Virus record (IMG/VR): IMGVR_UViG_3300042114_000046
Coordinates: 1 to 32,516 of that record
Length of the DNA stretch: 32,516 nt
Direction: 5' to 3' (one strand)
From: a virus
Positions 24,137 through 32,114 of this stretch are shown one piece after another. Under the pieces are notes generated by a model. It searched no databases. It was given only the letters and a program-made list of their open reading frames with translations, and was not told the origin of the DNA. Position 1 is the stretch's first letter, and each line of letters begins with the position of its first letter. The position numbers were made by a program, and so were the translations under genes.

Positions 24137-26770
24137 ATGGCACAATTAAATTTATTAAAAACAACAACTTCTCAAATACCAGATATTAATAATGTTGGTA
24201 TGTATATTGATGAAAACGGAGTTGCAAAAACTATTGATGAAAATGGAGTTATTAAAACATTAGGTGGAGTTGAAAGCCCATTAAAAGATAATAATGATAT
24301 AAAATCAGTTGATTATAACAATAGAATATTATATGATTCTAATGAAAACGCTATCTTGGATTGGGAAAATAACATTATTACTCCGAAAATAACATTTAAA
24401 GATAGTATTGATGTTGATACCGAATCTATTAATATTAAAACTAATATAACACCTACAACAATTAGTATATTTAATTCTGTTGCAGATTCATTATTTGCAA
24501 TGGATTATAATGGATTAATATCATATACGAAAACAGATATAAATAAAAAAATAGTATTAGATTTTTCGTATGTTACTGATAATAATACATTATCACTTCC
24601 TGATAAAAGTGGTATTATTGCAACTACTGATGATATTAATAGTGTTTTGCATAATAGTTTAATAGATAAAGATACTTCGGGAAATCACTCTTTAATTGCT
24701 CCTTTAATCAATAGTGAAACAGCATTTAAAATAACAAAAGCTGATGGAATTACGTCCATTTTTAATGTAGATTCGACAAATAACAGAATATCAATTAATA
24801 GAGAAAATCCTGTCAATTGCTTAGAAGTTGGAATGGAAGATACAAATGATACTAATTATATAACTGTATTTTCCGATACTGATAAAACAAGAGGATTTTC
24901 AATAGATGATGCTAATGGTTATAAATGGGCACAATACGTCTATAAAAATGAAAATGGTAGTACATTATATATTGCTTCTGGTAATTCTGGTAGAGATATA
25001 TTAACTATGCAAAGTGGTGGTAGAGTAGGACTTAACGTTCCTACGTTATTATCTGATATTGAAATTTTAAGAATAGTTCAAACATCTGGAAACACTTATG
25101 CAACGGTAACAACAGAAGTTCCTCATAAACTTGCAAACAATACTCTTATTACAATAGAAGGTGCAGTTGAAACTAAGTTTAATGGCAATTTTGTTATTAC
25201 GAATATAACTACAATGACATTCAGAATAAATCAAATACCAATCGGAGCAATAACAGAATATCCAACGGATGCAAAAGTTATTAGTGATAGTACAATACCA
25301 GCTGCATTTTCAATTTTTCCACAATATTTTGATTCAGTTTACACTTTTGATAAAGCATTAGATACTGGAGCTGGAACTGGTTATAATAATATAACTAGTG
25401 AAATGAGAACAAGTTTTGGAACTGAAACAATATTACCTATTACAGTTGGAAGTTATTTATACTTAGGTAAATTAAATCGTTGGAGAGCAACATCAATTAA
25501 CATTCAAACAGCAAGTGCTGGAAGTACATCTATATTAGTAGAATACTCAACTGAAAGTGGTTGGACAGCTTTAACTACATCTACAACTTCGGGAAACAGT
25601 TTAGTTGATGGTACAAGTAGATTAACAAAAGATGGTTCAATACGTTGGAATTTAAAAACTTTTAGTAATTTATGGAAACCTCGAATAATTCAAATTGACC
25701 CTGCACCATATTATACACAAAATTTGCACTGGATAAGAATTAGCTTAAATTCATTAACTACTGCTCCAATCGCTTATGCTATAAGTAATCATGGTATAGA
25801 TAGATTAGGAGTTTATGCCCAAGCTAGTGATATTAATCCAACTTTTGCAGTGGATAATTTAGGTAAAGTTGTAATATCACCTGCCGAATTAACAACTAAA
25901 TATACAGCTGGGAATTTAAATGGTTTAACAAGCAGCCTATTTGAAGTAGTTGCAGAGGACGGTAATAAAAGTGATTATATCTATTATTTAGCAAATAATA
26001 ATGCAGCGTCTCATTCCGCAATAATAATGGCAAAAAGTAAAGGAACAATTGAAACTAAAACAGCAGTTGCAAATGGGGATGACTTAGGTGCAGTTTATGG
26101 GTTCGCTTATGATGGCACTACTTTTAGAGAAGCAGCTGGGATTTTATTTGAAAATGTAGGGACACCTGTTGCAGGAAGTATAAGTGGTAGAATTGCTTTT
26201 AAAACAAGAAATACAACATCATCATCTACTGAAAAAATGAGAATTACTGAATTAGGTAATGTTGGTATAGCAAACACAAATCCAACAGAAAAACTAGATG
26301 TAACAGGTAATATAAAAGCAAGTGGATATATTAATGGATTAAAATCTGGAGTATTTGCATTTTTACCAATACCAACTAATACAACTATTACAACAGCAGG
26401 AACATATTATCCAATAGCAGGCACTTTTAATAATCCTGTAATTGAAAATTTTACAGTATTAGCAACTCCAGCAATTAGATATGATGGAACTTTAACTCAA
26501 TATTTTAAAATAGATTGGCACTCAACAATTTTAGTTGATAATGCAAGTACAATAATAACAATAGGAATTTATAAAAATGGAAGTTTAGTAACTGGTTCTA
26601 ATATGTCGCATTTTTGTAAAAATGCAAATGAATTATATTCACACTCTGGAACTAGTGTTATATCATTGGCAACAAACAATACGATACAGTTAGTTATTAC
26701 ATCTGATGGAGATGGAGATGTTTTAACAGTTAATAATTTTACAACCACTATCAATGAATTTTTTGATTAA
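24137..26770 (+). CDS. Large tail fibre / receptor-binding protein
   Basis: At 877 residues this is the largest protein. The N-terminus (1-30) is followed by RILYDSNENAILDWENN repeats shared with the 260-residue fibre. A middle region carries KADGITSIFNVDSTNNRISI and QSGGRVGLNV segments. Residues about 690-720 hold MRITELGNVGIANTNPTEKLDVTGNI, a motif common in Bacteroidota surface proteins and fibres. The C-terminal ~130 residues form a beta-rich, jelly-roll-like head (AFLPIPTNTTITTAGTYYPI, FKIDWHSTIL) resembling TNF/C1q-type receptor-binding domains. Likely the main host-recognition fibre. The modular build suggests exchange between phages. Confidence 0.65.
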   Translation: MAQLNLLKTTTSQIPDINNVGMYIDENGVAKTIDENGVIKTLGGVESPLKDNNDIKSVDYNNRILYDSNENAILDWENNIITPKITFKDSIDVDTESINIKTNITPTTISIFNSVADSLFAMDYNGLISYTKTDINKKIVLDFSYVTDNNTLSLPDKSGIIATTDDINSVLHNSLIDKDTSGNHSLIAPLINSETAFKITKADGITSIFNVDSTNNRISINRENPVNCLEVGMEDTNDTNYITVFSDTDKTRGFSIDDANGYKWAQYVYKNENGSTLYIASGNSGRDILTMQSGGRVGLNVPTLLSDIEILRIVQTSGNTYATVTTEVPHKLANNTLITIEGAVETKFNGNFVITNITTMTFRINQIPIGAITEYPTDAKVISDSTIPAAFSIFPQYFDSVYTFDKALDTGAGTGYNNITSEMRTSFGTETILPITVGSYLYLGKLNRWRATSINIQTASAGSTSILVEYSTESGWTALTTSTTSGNSLVDGTSRLTKDGSIRWNLKTFSNLWKPRIIQIDPAPYYTQNLHWIRISLNSLTTAPIAYAISNHGIDRLGVYAQASDINPTFAVDNLGKVVISPAELTTKYTAGNLNGLTSSLFEVVAEDGNKSDYIYYLANNNAASHSAIIMAKSKGTIETKTAVANGDDLGAVYGFAYDGTTFREAAGILFENVGTPVAGSISGRIAFKTRNTTSSSTEKMRITELGNVGIANTNPTEKLDVTGNIKASGYINGLKSGVFAFLPIPTNTTITTAGTYYPIAGTFNNPVIENFTVLATPAIRYDGTLTQYFKIDWHSTILVDNASTIITIGIYKNGSLVTGSNMSHFCKNANELYSHSGTSVISLATNNTIQLVITSDGDGDVLTVNNFTTTINEFFD

Positions 26771-26791
26771 TATATAAAATAAAATAATAAA

Positions 26792-27229
26792 ATGTTACTA
26801 TTTACATTACTTGATGATATCATCGATTCAGCACTAACTACCGAATCATTTTTACAATATGGAATCTTGGGAGCATTTGCCTTACTAATGATACTTATCA
26901 TTAAATATCAGGATACAACTAATAAAGCACAACAAGAAAAAGTATTAGAAACATATAAATCGGTTAATGATAGTTTTAAAAGCGAATTAAATGATTTAAA
27001 GAAAGAAAAAGAAGCTGTTTATGCAGACTTTTTATTGTACTTAAAAACTACAGAAGAAAAATTACTCGCTATAATAAGTGAAAACACAAATGCTTTTAAA
27101 CTAATTGTAGCATCAAATGAAAGTATATCAAAAGCTATAAACGGATTAGTTGAAAGTATATCGAAAAGAGATGAAACATCTAAAGAATTAAACGATAACT
27201 TAATAAAATTAGTTAATAAAAATAAATAA
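26792..27229 (+). CDS. Holin-like protein (single membrane segment and coiled coil)
   Basis: This 145-residue protein has one strong membrane segment (about 21-38, YGILGAFALLMILIIKYQ) after a short N-terminus, and then a Lys/Glu-rich coiled coil with no second membrane segment. This layout matches the small BhlA/UviB-type holin-like proteins. It is the only clear membrane protein besides the endolysin signal. It is encoded inside the baseplate cluster, so a structural role tied to the tail is an alternative. Confidence 0.45.
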   Translation: MLLFTLLDDIIDSALTTESFLQYGILGAFALLMILIIKYQDTTNKAQQEKVLETYKSVNDSFKSELNDLKKEKEAVYADFLLYLKTTEEKLLAIISENTNAFKLIVASNESISKAINGLVESISKRDETSKELNDNLIKLVNKNK

Positions 27230-27234
27230 AAATT

Positions 27235-28095
27235 ATGGCAAGAACTGTATCACAAATTTATGACAGTCTATTTGTTGAAAAAACAACTATGGCTTCATTA
27301 AAGAATGAATTATTAAATGAAGATGGTAGTACAACATTATCAACTTCTCAAGACTTGTTGAATAGATTAACAACAACAAGTAAAACAGCTATATGGAAAT
27401 TGATGTTTTATATTATTGCTGTAATTATGAATATACAAGAACAATTATGGGATTTATTCAAAACAGAAATAGAAGAAATTAAAGCAAGTGCTTTTGTTGG
27501 AACATTAAAATGGTGGGAAGATAAAAGTGAAGCATTTCAAAATGGAGATACTTTAACAATTAATGCAAATACATATGCAGTTGAATATTCAACTATTGAT
27601 AAAAGCAAGCAAATAATTAAACATTGTGCAGCAAATGAAAAAGCTGGAATTGTGTTTTTGAAAGTAAGAAGAAAAGATACAGATATATTATCTGTTAATG
27701 AATACAACGCATTTCAAAGTTATGTAAATCAGATTAAATTTGCTGGTACAAGATTAACTATTTATAATTTAAATGCTGACGATTTAAAATTATATTACGA
27801 AATATTCTATGATCCAATTATATCTATAAGTACATTACAACCTTTAGTTGAAGCTGCAATAAATAATTATATAGAAAATATACCTTTTAATGGTGAATTT
27901 GATGTAAACCAACTTAATATTAATTTAAAAACTATAACAGGTGTTAAAGCTGTTAGATTTATATCTGGAGAAGGTAAAAACGCAGGAGATGCTTACATAG
28001 CATTTGATAATTATTATTCAAGTGTAGCAGGATATGCAATAATAGACATTGCTTTTCCATTATCAAGTACCATTCTATATACAAAGAAATTCTAA
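27235..28095 (+). CDS. Baseplate J-like protein
   Basis: This 286-residue protein belongs with the Bacteroidota version of baseplate protein J. An N-terminal helical region (SLKNELLNEDGSTTLSTSQDLLNRLT, then WKLMFYIIAVIMNIQEQLWDLFKTEI) leads into a beta domain (GDTLTINANTYAVEYS). The C-terminal ENIPFNGEFDVNQLNINLKTITGVKAVRF matches the family's signature end, in which a region of NGxxxVNxLxxxLxxxxGV links subunits. It would form the wedge arms that trigger sheath contraction. Confidence 0.75.
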   Translation: MARTVSQIYDSLFVEKTTMASLKNELLNEDGSTTLSTSQDLLNRLTTTSKTAIWKLMFYIIAVIMNIQEQLWDLFKTEIEEIKASAFVGTLKWWEDKSEAFQNGDTLTINANTYAVEYSTIDKSKQIIKHCAANEKAGIVFLKVRRKDTDILSVNEYNAFQSYVNQIKFAGTRLTIYNLNADDLKLYYEIFYDPIISISTLQPLVEAAINNYIENIPFNGEFDVNQLNINLKTITGVKAVRFISGEGKNAGDAYIAFDNYYSSVAGYAIIDIAFPLSSTILYTKKF

Positions 28096-28098
28096 AAT

Positions 28099-28659
28099 AT
28101 GATAAGAAAACAACCAATAATTAGTATAGATAATATCATTAGAGATTTATTACCTGTATTATATAAAGCTAAGTATCAGTTGAATAATAACTTATATCAA
28201 TTAATACAAGTATTTAGCAAGGGTAGTAAAGATTTATATAATGATTTTATTACTTATGAAAAAGATAATTTTTATGAGTTATTACATAATGCTCAAGTGT
28301 TAAGTTTAGAACATCAATTAAATGATTATTACCATTTACCATTTCCAATAGAACAAACGCAAAGTATATGGATTGGTGATGGTGCTTACTTAGATCAAAC
28401 TTATATCTTTTTGAATGAGGAAGGTGATGCTGGAGGATTAAATGATGTACAATTATACTTATTTAATAATAGTGAATATGGAAATCCATTACAAACTGAT
28501 ACTTTCTTATTTAATAATAGTGAATACGTTATTGATAATATAGATTTCACAATAAATTATCCAGATACAATAACAAATACAGATTATATAAGTAGTATTG
28601 TAAATAAATATCGTCTTGCTGGATATACATACAAACTTATTTCTTATATATCAAGTTAA
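28099..28659 (+). CDS. Baseplate protein I-like (Mu gp48-type)
   Basis: This 186-residue protein directly follows J by three bases, the standard location of the tail protein I/gp48 partner. Landmarks are LLPVLYKAKYQLNNNLYQLI near the N-terminus, LSLEHQLNDYYHLPFPI (about 75-92), and the end YISSIVNKYRLAGYTYKLISY, which resembles the family's conserved tail. A repeated LFNNSEY (two copies, 16 residues apart) points to a recent internal duplication. Confidence 0.6.
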   Translation: MIRKQPIISIDNIIRDLLPVLYKAKYQLNNNLYQLIQVFSKGSKDLYNDFITYEKDNFYELLHNAQVLSLEHQLNDYYHLPFPIEQTQSIWIGDGAYLDQTYIFLNEEGDAGGLNDVQLYLFNNSEYGNPLQTDTFLFNNSEYVIDNIDFTINYPDTITNTDYISSIVNKYRLAGYTYKLISYISS

Positions 28660-28691
28660 TACTTAAAAAAATATAAATAAAAATATAAAAT

Positions 28692-29546
28692 ATGAAAAAT
28701 TTAATTACAGAATACACAGGCGGGTTACCGTTGGTAGCAGATGATATAAACTTCTTACAAAATAATTTTAAAGATAATATAAATAGTGCAATACAACTAT
28801 TTTCTGAAGTTACAACAATATTTATTATATCTGGAGGAGAACTTAATGGCAATACATGGACAGCAGGAAAGCTATTTCATAATGGAGAGATATATGAATT
28901 TGATGAATATACATTTACAGGAGATGAAAGAGATGTATATATTCACAATGTAATAACATATGAGCCAATAGGAAATAAACTATTTAAAAGTGGGTTATCT
29001 TACAATACATATCAAGTTTTGAGTGCATATTTAGATAAAACTTCAACAGGAGGAGAGACTTTTAACTACGAATTTTATATGATACCAAGATTAGAACAAC
29101 TTTTTATAACAAAATCTTATGGTTCTGTGTCAAAAATGAGTTATTTGTCATCTGCAATATTATCTAATTATGTTCCTGTTTGGAATAATATGTCTTTATC
29201 AACTGGAATTTTAAGCACATTAGGATTAAAATATACTAAAAATCCTTATGGAGTGGTTTCAATTAAAGGTACAGTTTATAGAGAAACTGCTGCTAATGAA
29301 GCACCTTCTTTTGTAGGTTCACCAGGAGCACAAATTTCAACTTTAAATGCAGAATGTAGACCTGTTAATAGTTCTTATTTTAAGATAAGACAAGCTGCTG
29401 CACATAATACATATGCTTATCCAGATGCTTATTTATATGTTCAATCCAATGGTAATGTAAATATATTCATAGATGCAATAGGTACTAATACATATTTTAG
29501 TACACCTGTTTTTATTATAGATATAACATATCAATTAGGATTTTAA
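28692..29546 (+). CDS. Terminal tail appendage protein
   Basis: This 284-residue protein is the last gene of the late block. The N-terminal ITEYTGGLPLVADDINFLQNNF pattern is common in fibres or tail appendages of Bacteroidota phages. The rest is beta-rich with Gly/Ser/Thr and ends in a strand-rich domain (AYPDAYLYVQSNGNVNIFIDAIG) suitable for a receptor-binding or attachment tip. It is followed by the main rightward terminator. Confidence 0.55.
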   Translation: MKNLITEYTGGLPLVADDINFLQNNFKDNINSAIQLFSEVTTIFIISGGELNGNTWTAGKLFHNGEIYEFDEYTFTGDERDVYIHNVITYEPIGNKLFKSGLSYNTYQVLSAYLDKTSTGGETFNYEFYMIPRLEQLFITKSYGSVSKMSYLSSAILSNYVPVWNNMSLSTGILSTLGLKYTKNPYGVVSIKGTVYRETAANEAPSFVGSPGAQISTLNAECRPVNSSYFKIRQAAAHNTYAYPDAYLYVQSNGNVNIFIDAIGTNTYFSTPVFIIDITYQLGF

Positions 29547-29569
29547 AAAACATTCTTTCTTTTATTTTA

Positions 29570-29595
29570 GGGGTAGTGTAATGCTACCCTTTTTT
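29570..29595 (+). terminator. Rho-independent terminator of the late block
   Basis: GGGTAG (29571-29576) pairs with CTACCC (29584-29589) around TGTAATG, followed by six T. It lies 23 bases after the last late gene and ahead of the convergent minus-strand operon. No U-tract follows the hairpin on the other strand, so it works rightward only. Confidence 0.85.
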
Positions 29596-29624
29596 GAAAT
29601 AAGTTAATAAAATTATTAAATATC

Positions 29625-30113
29625 TTATCTATTTAATATACTTGTTTTTATTTTATTATATAATGTATCTAAGTAAACCGAATTAATTTTTACTATATCT
29701 TTTCTTTTTACTCTCCATTGTTTATCTATCTTTATTTTATCTTCTATTTCATAATATTCGGATATCATATCTTTTGTCTTTTCATCTAATTGATATATAT
29801 CTTCTTCCGCTTTATCTCTATATGTAATACTCGGTTCTTTTACTGATTCTAATCTGTGATAATCTCTATGTAAATTAACTGCCATTGTATAGATATAAGA
29901 CTGTATATTATTTTTTACATTTATTCTATTATTTTTTAAAGCAATATAAAACTTTGTAATACCATTTGTAATTATATAATTTCTAATATCATTTTTCATT
30001 ACACGTCTTGAATTTAAAACTTTATTCATAATGGTTTTAAATTCATTTACTACATTCAATAAGTTTCTTTCTGTTTCATTTTCATTGTAAATATTTATTA
30101 ATTCGTTTATCAT
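29625..30113 (-). CDS. Sigma-70-region-2-like putative transcription factor
   Basis: Residues 65-90 (NVKNNIQSYIYTMAVNLHRDYHRLES) resemble sigma-70 region 2.3-2.4, where ECF-type factors read F-x-x-W/Y-L-Y-x-I-A-x-N-x-x-x-D-x-x-R. Residues about 109-160 (LDEKTKDMISEYY, then RKDIVKINSVYLDTLYNKIKTSI) could be a diverged region 4, with a helix-turn-helix near the end. At 162 residues the size fits an ECF-like factor. It is the last gene behind control module C. If it is a sigma factor, it could serve the AAAAAGTATATATAATAT motifs. Resemblance is partial, and a DNA-binding protein of another kind is possible. Confidence 0.4.
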   Translation of the reverse strand: MINELINIYNENETERNLLNVVNEFKTIMNKVLNSRRVMKNDIRNYIITNGITKFYIALKNNRINVKNNIQSYIYTMAVNLHRDYHRLESVKEPSITYRDKAEEDIYQLDEKTKDMISEYYEIEDKIKIDKQWRVKRKDIVKINSVYLDTLYNKIKTSILNR

Positions 30114-30138
30114 TGTTTTTTCATTTATTTATTTATAG

Positions 30139-30333
30139 TTAAGATTTAAAAATAAAACTAAATTTTCTATATAAGAATGATAATAAAGCTGATAAATAAA
30201 ATATATCATCTTCTTTTTTACCTGTGTCTATTATTTTATGCAGTTTAGTATGATCATCTGGTGATAATTTTATAGTATCCTTAGATTTATAATACTTCTT
30301 AGGATAAATGTGGTGTGATTCCATTATATCCAT
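30139..30333 (-). CDS. Mini HNH-nuclease-like protein
   Basis: This 64-residue protein opens with MDIMESHHIYPKKYYKSKDTI, and LSPDDHTKLHKII follows, giving the core His-His...Asp...His...His pattern of HNH nucleases. The zinc-ribbon or extra N-terminal region usually present is absent, and there is little room for a full domain. It could be a minimal HNH, a remnant, or a protein whose missing part is supplied by a partner. The start overlaps the resolvase stop by one base (TAATG), so translation is probably coupled. Confidence 0.5.
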   Translation of the reverse strand: MDIMESHHIYPKKYYKSKDTIKLSPDDHTKLHKIIDTGKKEDDIFYLSALLSFLYRKFSFIFKS

Positions 30334-30677
30334 TATTCCTCTGTATATGATTTTAACAAATCCATAAAAAAATCAATTTCTATGGTAGCATAAGTTTTTG
30401 AATTATTTCTTTTAAACACTAAAACTGGATTAAATTCTTTAGCATTCTTTTTACATTGTTCTAATGCAGACCATATACTTAGCTTTTCTTGATTTTTGCA
30501 TTCAAAACTGACTTTTAATCTTTTTTGAACACATTTTTTCATAATAATATCCTCACCTTGTACAGAAGATGGAACTCTAAATACATCCTCTTCTGTTAAT
30601 GCAAAATTCTTTTTTAAAAGAGATACTACAAAATCTTCTAATCTTTTTCCTTTAACTTTTGCTGATTTTCTTTCCAT
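30333..30677 (-). CDS. Holliday-junction-resolvase-like PD-(D/E)XK nuclease
   Basis: This 114-residue protein has the order of motifs in phage PD-(D/E)XK resolvases: RLEDFVV with Glu14, GEDIIMK with Asp43, SFECKN with Glu59 and Lys61, and a following ALEQCKKNA with Gln74 as in RecU/Hjc-type enzymes. Such proteins cut branched DNA before packaging, which would suit concatemer or recombination-generated DNA from the polymerase. It is the first gene behind control module C. Its ATG lies 14 bases from the module's edge. Confidence 0.65.
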   Translation of the reverse strand: MERKSAKVKGKRLEDFVVSLLKKNFALTEEDVFRVPSSVQGEDIIMKKCVQKRLKVSFECKNQEKLSIWSALEQCKKNAKEFNPVLVFKRNNSKTYATIEIDFFMDLLKSYTEE

Positions 30678-30691
30678 GTTGGTTTTTTTTT

Positions 30692-30806
30692 ATCGTTTTT
30701 TTATTATCGATGATTATATGTTGCTTTAAGGCACTTTTATTAAAAATGGTATATTATATAACAAAATATATAAAAGTGGCTGTATTACGTTAAAAACGGT
30801 GTTTAT
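30692..30806 (-). promoter_or_regulatory. Control module copy C (inverted)
   Basis: On the minus strand this reads as module B (2168-2281) with only a few substitutions and one 2-base indel: it begins ATAAACACCGTTTTTAAC and ends with the CCTTAAAGCAACATATAATC block. It is directly upstream of the resolvase, HNH and sigma-like genes. In the closed circle, copies B and C face outward and flank the polymerase and repeat region. Confidence 0.65.
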
Positions 30807-30809
30807 CGT

Positions 30810-31019
30810 TTATTTATTTAATTTGTCAAAAGGTATTTTAAAATTTGCGATATAATCTCCAAAAGAAATTGTCATATAACTTTTATATAATTTTGTTTCT
30901 TTCGTTAAATGCAATCGTAATTCATCCGTTAAAATTCTTGTATCATAGCACTTGCAAACTACATTATTATTTATTAATAATGTCACATCCCATAAATTAT
31001 TAAATTTTTTTATATACAT
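30810..31019 (-). CDS. Small hypothetical protein
   Basis: This 69-residue protein (NNLWDVTLLINNNVVCKCYDTRIL, then KSYMTISFGDYIANFKIPF) has an alternating beta-like pattern. ATG on the minus strand follows an A/T leader downstream of the 45-bp repeats. No family recognised. A plus-strand frame overlapping its 5' end is hydrophobic, starts only at TTG and lacks signals, so I prefer this gene. Confidence 0.5.
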   Translation of the reverse strand: MYIKKFNNLWDVTLLINNNVVCKCYDTRILTDELRLHLTKETKLYKSYMTISFGDYIANFKIPFDKLNK

Positions 31020-31335
31020 ATTATTGTTAATTTATTTATTAATAACCCTTTATAACCAATTATTAATCAATGTTGAACATTATTTTTGTCCTTTTTTTGT
31101 TGTTGTAATTAATTGGTACAAATTACGTTCCACCGATTGCTTCAATCATAAGTAAGACGGTTTAATTTTATTATATCATTTAATAATAGTGGATACAATT
31201 TAATTTATACATCTTAGATACCATTTAATAATAGTGGATACCATTTAATTTATACCTCTTAGATACCATTTAATAATAGTGGATACAATTTAATTTATAC
31301 ATCTTAGATACCATTTAATAATAGTGGATACTATT
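31020..31335. other. 316-bp non-coding stretch with tandem repeats
   Basis: This stretch lies between two minus-strand genes. Its left half (31020-31170) shows no gene or clear structure beyond an AT-rich leader for the gene ending at 30810. Its right half is the 45-bp tandem repeat. It may include the promoter for the 69-residue gene and a protein-binding array. Confidence 0.6.
31171..31335. repeat. 45-bp tandem repeat (about 3.5 copies)
   Basis: CATTTAATAATAGTGGATA recurs at 31177, 31222, 31267 and 31312, exactly 45 bases apart. The spacer (AATTTAATTTATACATCTTA with small changes) is also repeated. Units two and three differ from each other by single bases such as ACAATT against ACCATT. 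The regular spacing and small divergence suggest binding sites for a dimeric protein (iterons or operators) rather than a microsatellite. Confidence 0.8.
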
Positions 31336-31599
31336 TTAATAATCGTATATATTATTTTTTTTTATCTTATCTTTTGTTATAAATGTGATTTTTATATTAC
31401 CAAAACTATCAAACTCTATAATTGTATTTTTTATATCTTTTAATTTTTCAAATTCTTTATATAAAACCATTGATAAATAGATATTTGGACGCATTTGGCA
31501 ATCATCATCTATATTAATAGTCATATAATATTTTAATTCTTCAATTGCAGATTTATTTCTACTAAACATTTTTACTAATACTGCTTTTAATTTTTTCAT
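31336..31599 (-). CDS. Small hypothetical protein
   Basis: This 87-residue protein has a basic N-terminal helix (KKLKAVLVKMFSRNKSAIEELKYY) and a beta-like second half (FDSFGNIKITFITKD). ATG lies three bases from the stop of the upstream zinc-ribbon gene, so the two are probably cotranscribed. No family recognised. The stop codon is at the edge of the 45-bp repeats. Confidence 0.55.
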   Translation of the reverse strand: MKKLKAVLVKMFSRNKSAIEELKYYMTINIDDDCQMRPNIYLSMVLYKEFEKLKDIKNTIIEFDSFGNIKITFITKDKIKKNNIYDY

Positions 31600-31602
31600 T
31601 AC

Positions 31603-32103
31603 TTAGTTCTTTTTATTTATATATTTTAAATAATATTCAATCTTTATCTTAGTTCCTTTTTTAATCCAATCTTGAGTTATTATCCAATTAAGATATGATA
31701 GAGGAATATTTTTAAATTCTATATCTTTATATTTACCAAAATTAAGTTTGAAATTTGGAGATTCTTTAATATTTAATAGCACGTCATCTAATAACTTTTT
31801 ATCTTTAATAGCTTTTTCTCTATCATTATCCTCTCTTTTGCCTACATAATCTTTATGATAATAGTGTTTACAATGCGAACACATTACTGTAGGTTCTATT
31901 TTATTGCTATGAAACCAGAAATTTGTATCATAATATAGCACTTCTTCAGTTGAATACCTTCCACATGAATGACATTGTAATTCTTTAGGCGGATTAATTA
32001 TAGTGTAGGTTATACTTTTGTTTTCATCTTCTTCATAAACATAACTTCTATATTCTTCTTTTCCTATTATCAATTCAAAATTATTATATTTTATCTTTTC
32101 CAT
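31603..32103 (-). CDS. Zinc-ribbon protein with DUF3820/ExoX-C-like end
   Basis: This 166-residue protein has two CxxC pairs (CHSC at 44-47, CSHC at 75-78), forming a probable zinc ribbon. After a charged linker, residues about 118-165 read KLNFGKYKDIEFKNIPLSYLNWIITQDW, matching the small DUF3820-type domain also found at the C-terminus of exodeoxyribonuclease X. Together they suggest a DNA-binding accessory protein, perhaps for replication or recombination. It is the gene nearest the 275-bp repeats, and a motif-like AAAAAAGTATAAATAG lies on the minus strand about 80 bases upstream of its ATG. Confidence 0.6.
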   Translation of the reverse strand: MEKIKYNNFELIIGKEEYRSYVYEEDENKSITYTIINPPKELQCHSCGRYSTEEVLYYDTNFWFHSNKIEPTVMCSHCKHYYHKDYVGKREDNDREKAIKDKKLLDDVLLNIKESPNFKLNFGKYKDIEFKNIPLSYLNWIITQDWIKKGTKIKIEYYLKYINKKN

Positions 32104-32114
32104 TTTTATTATTA

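Noticed and set aside
23858-24145. Minus-strand frame over the small tail genes
   Set aside because: It overlaps tightly tiled plus-strand genes and lacks a start context.
30952-31155. Plus-strand hydrophobic frame of 67 codons
   Set aside because: It starts at TTG inside a minus-strand gene, has no leader signal, and its hydrophobic residues come from T-rich DNA.
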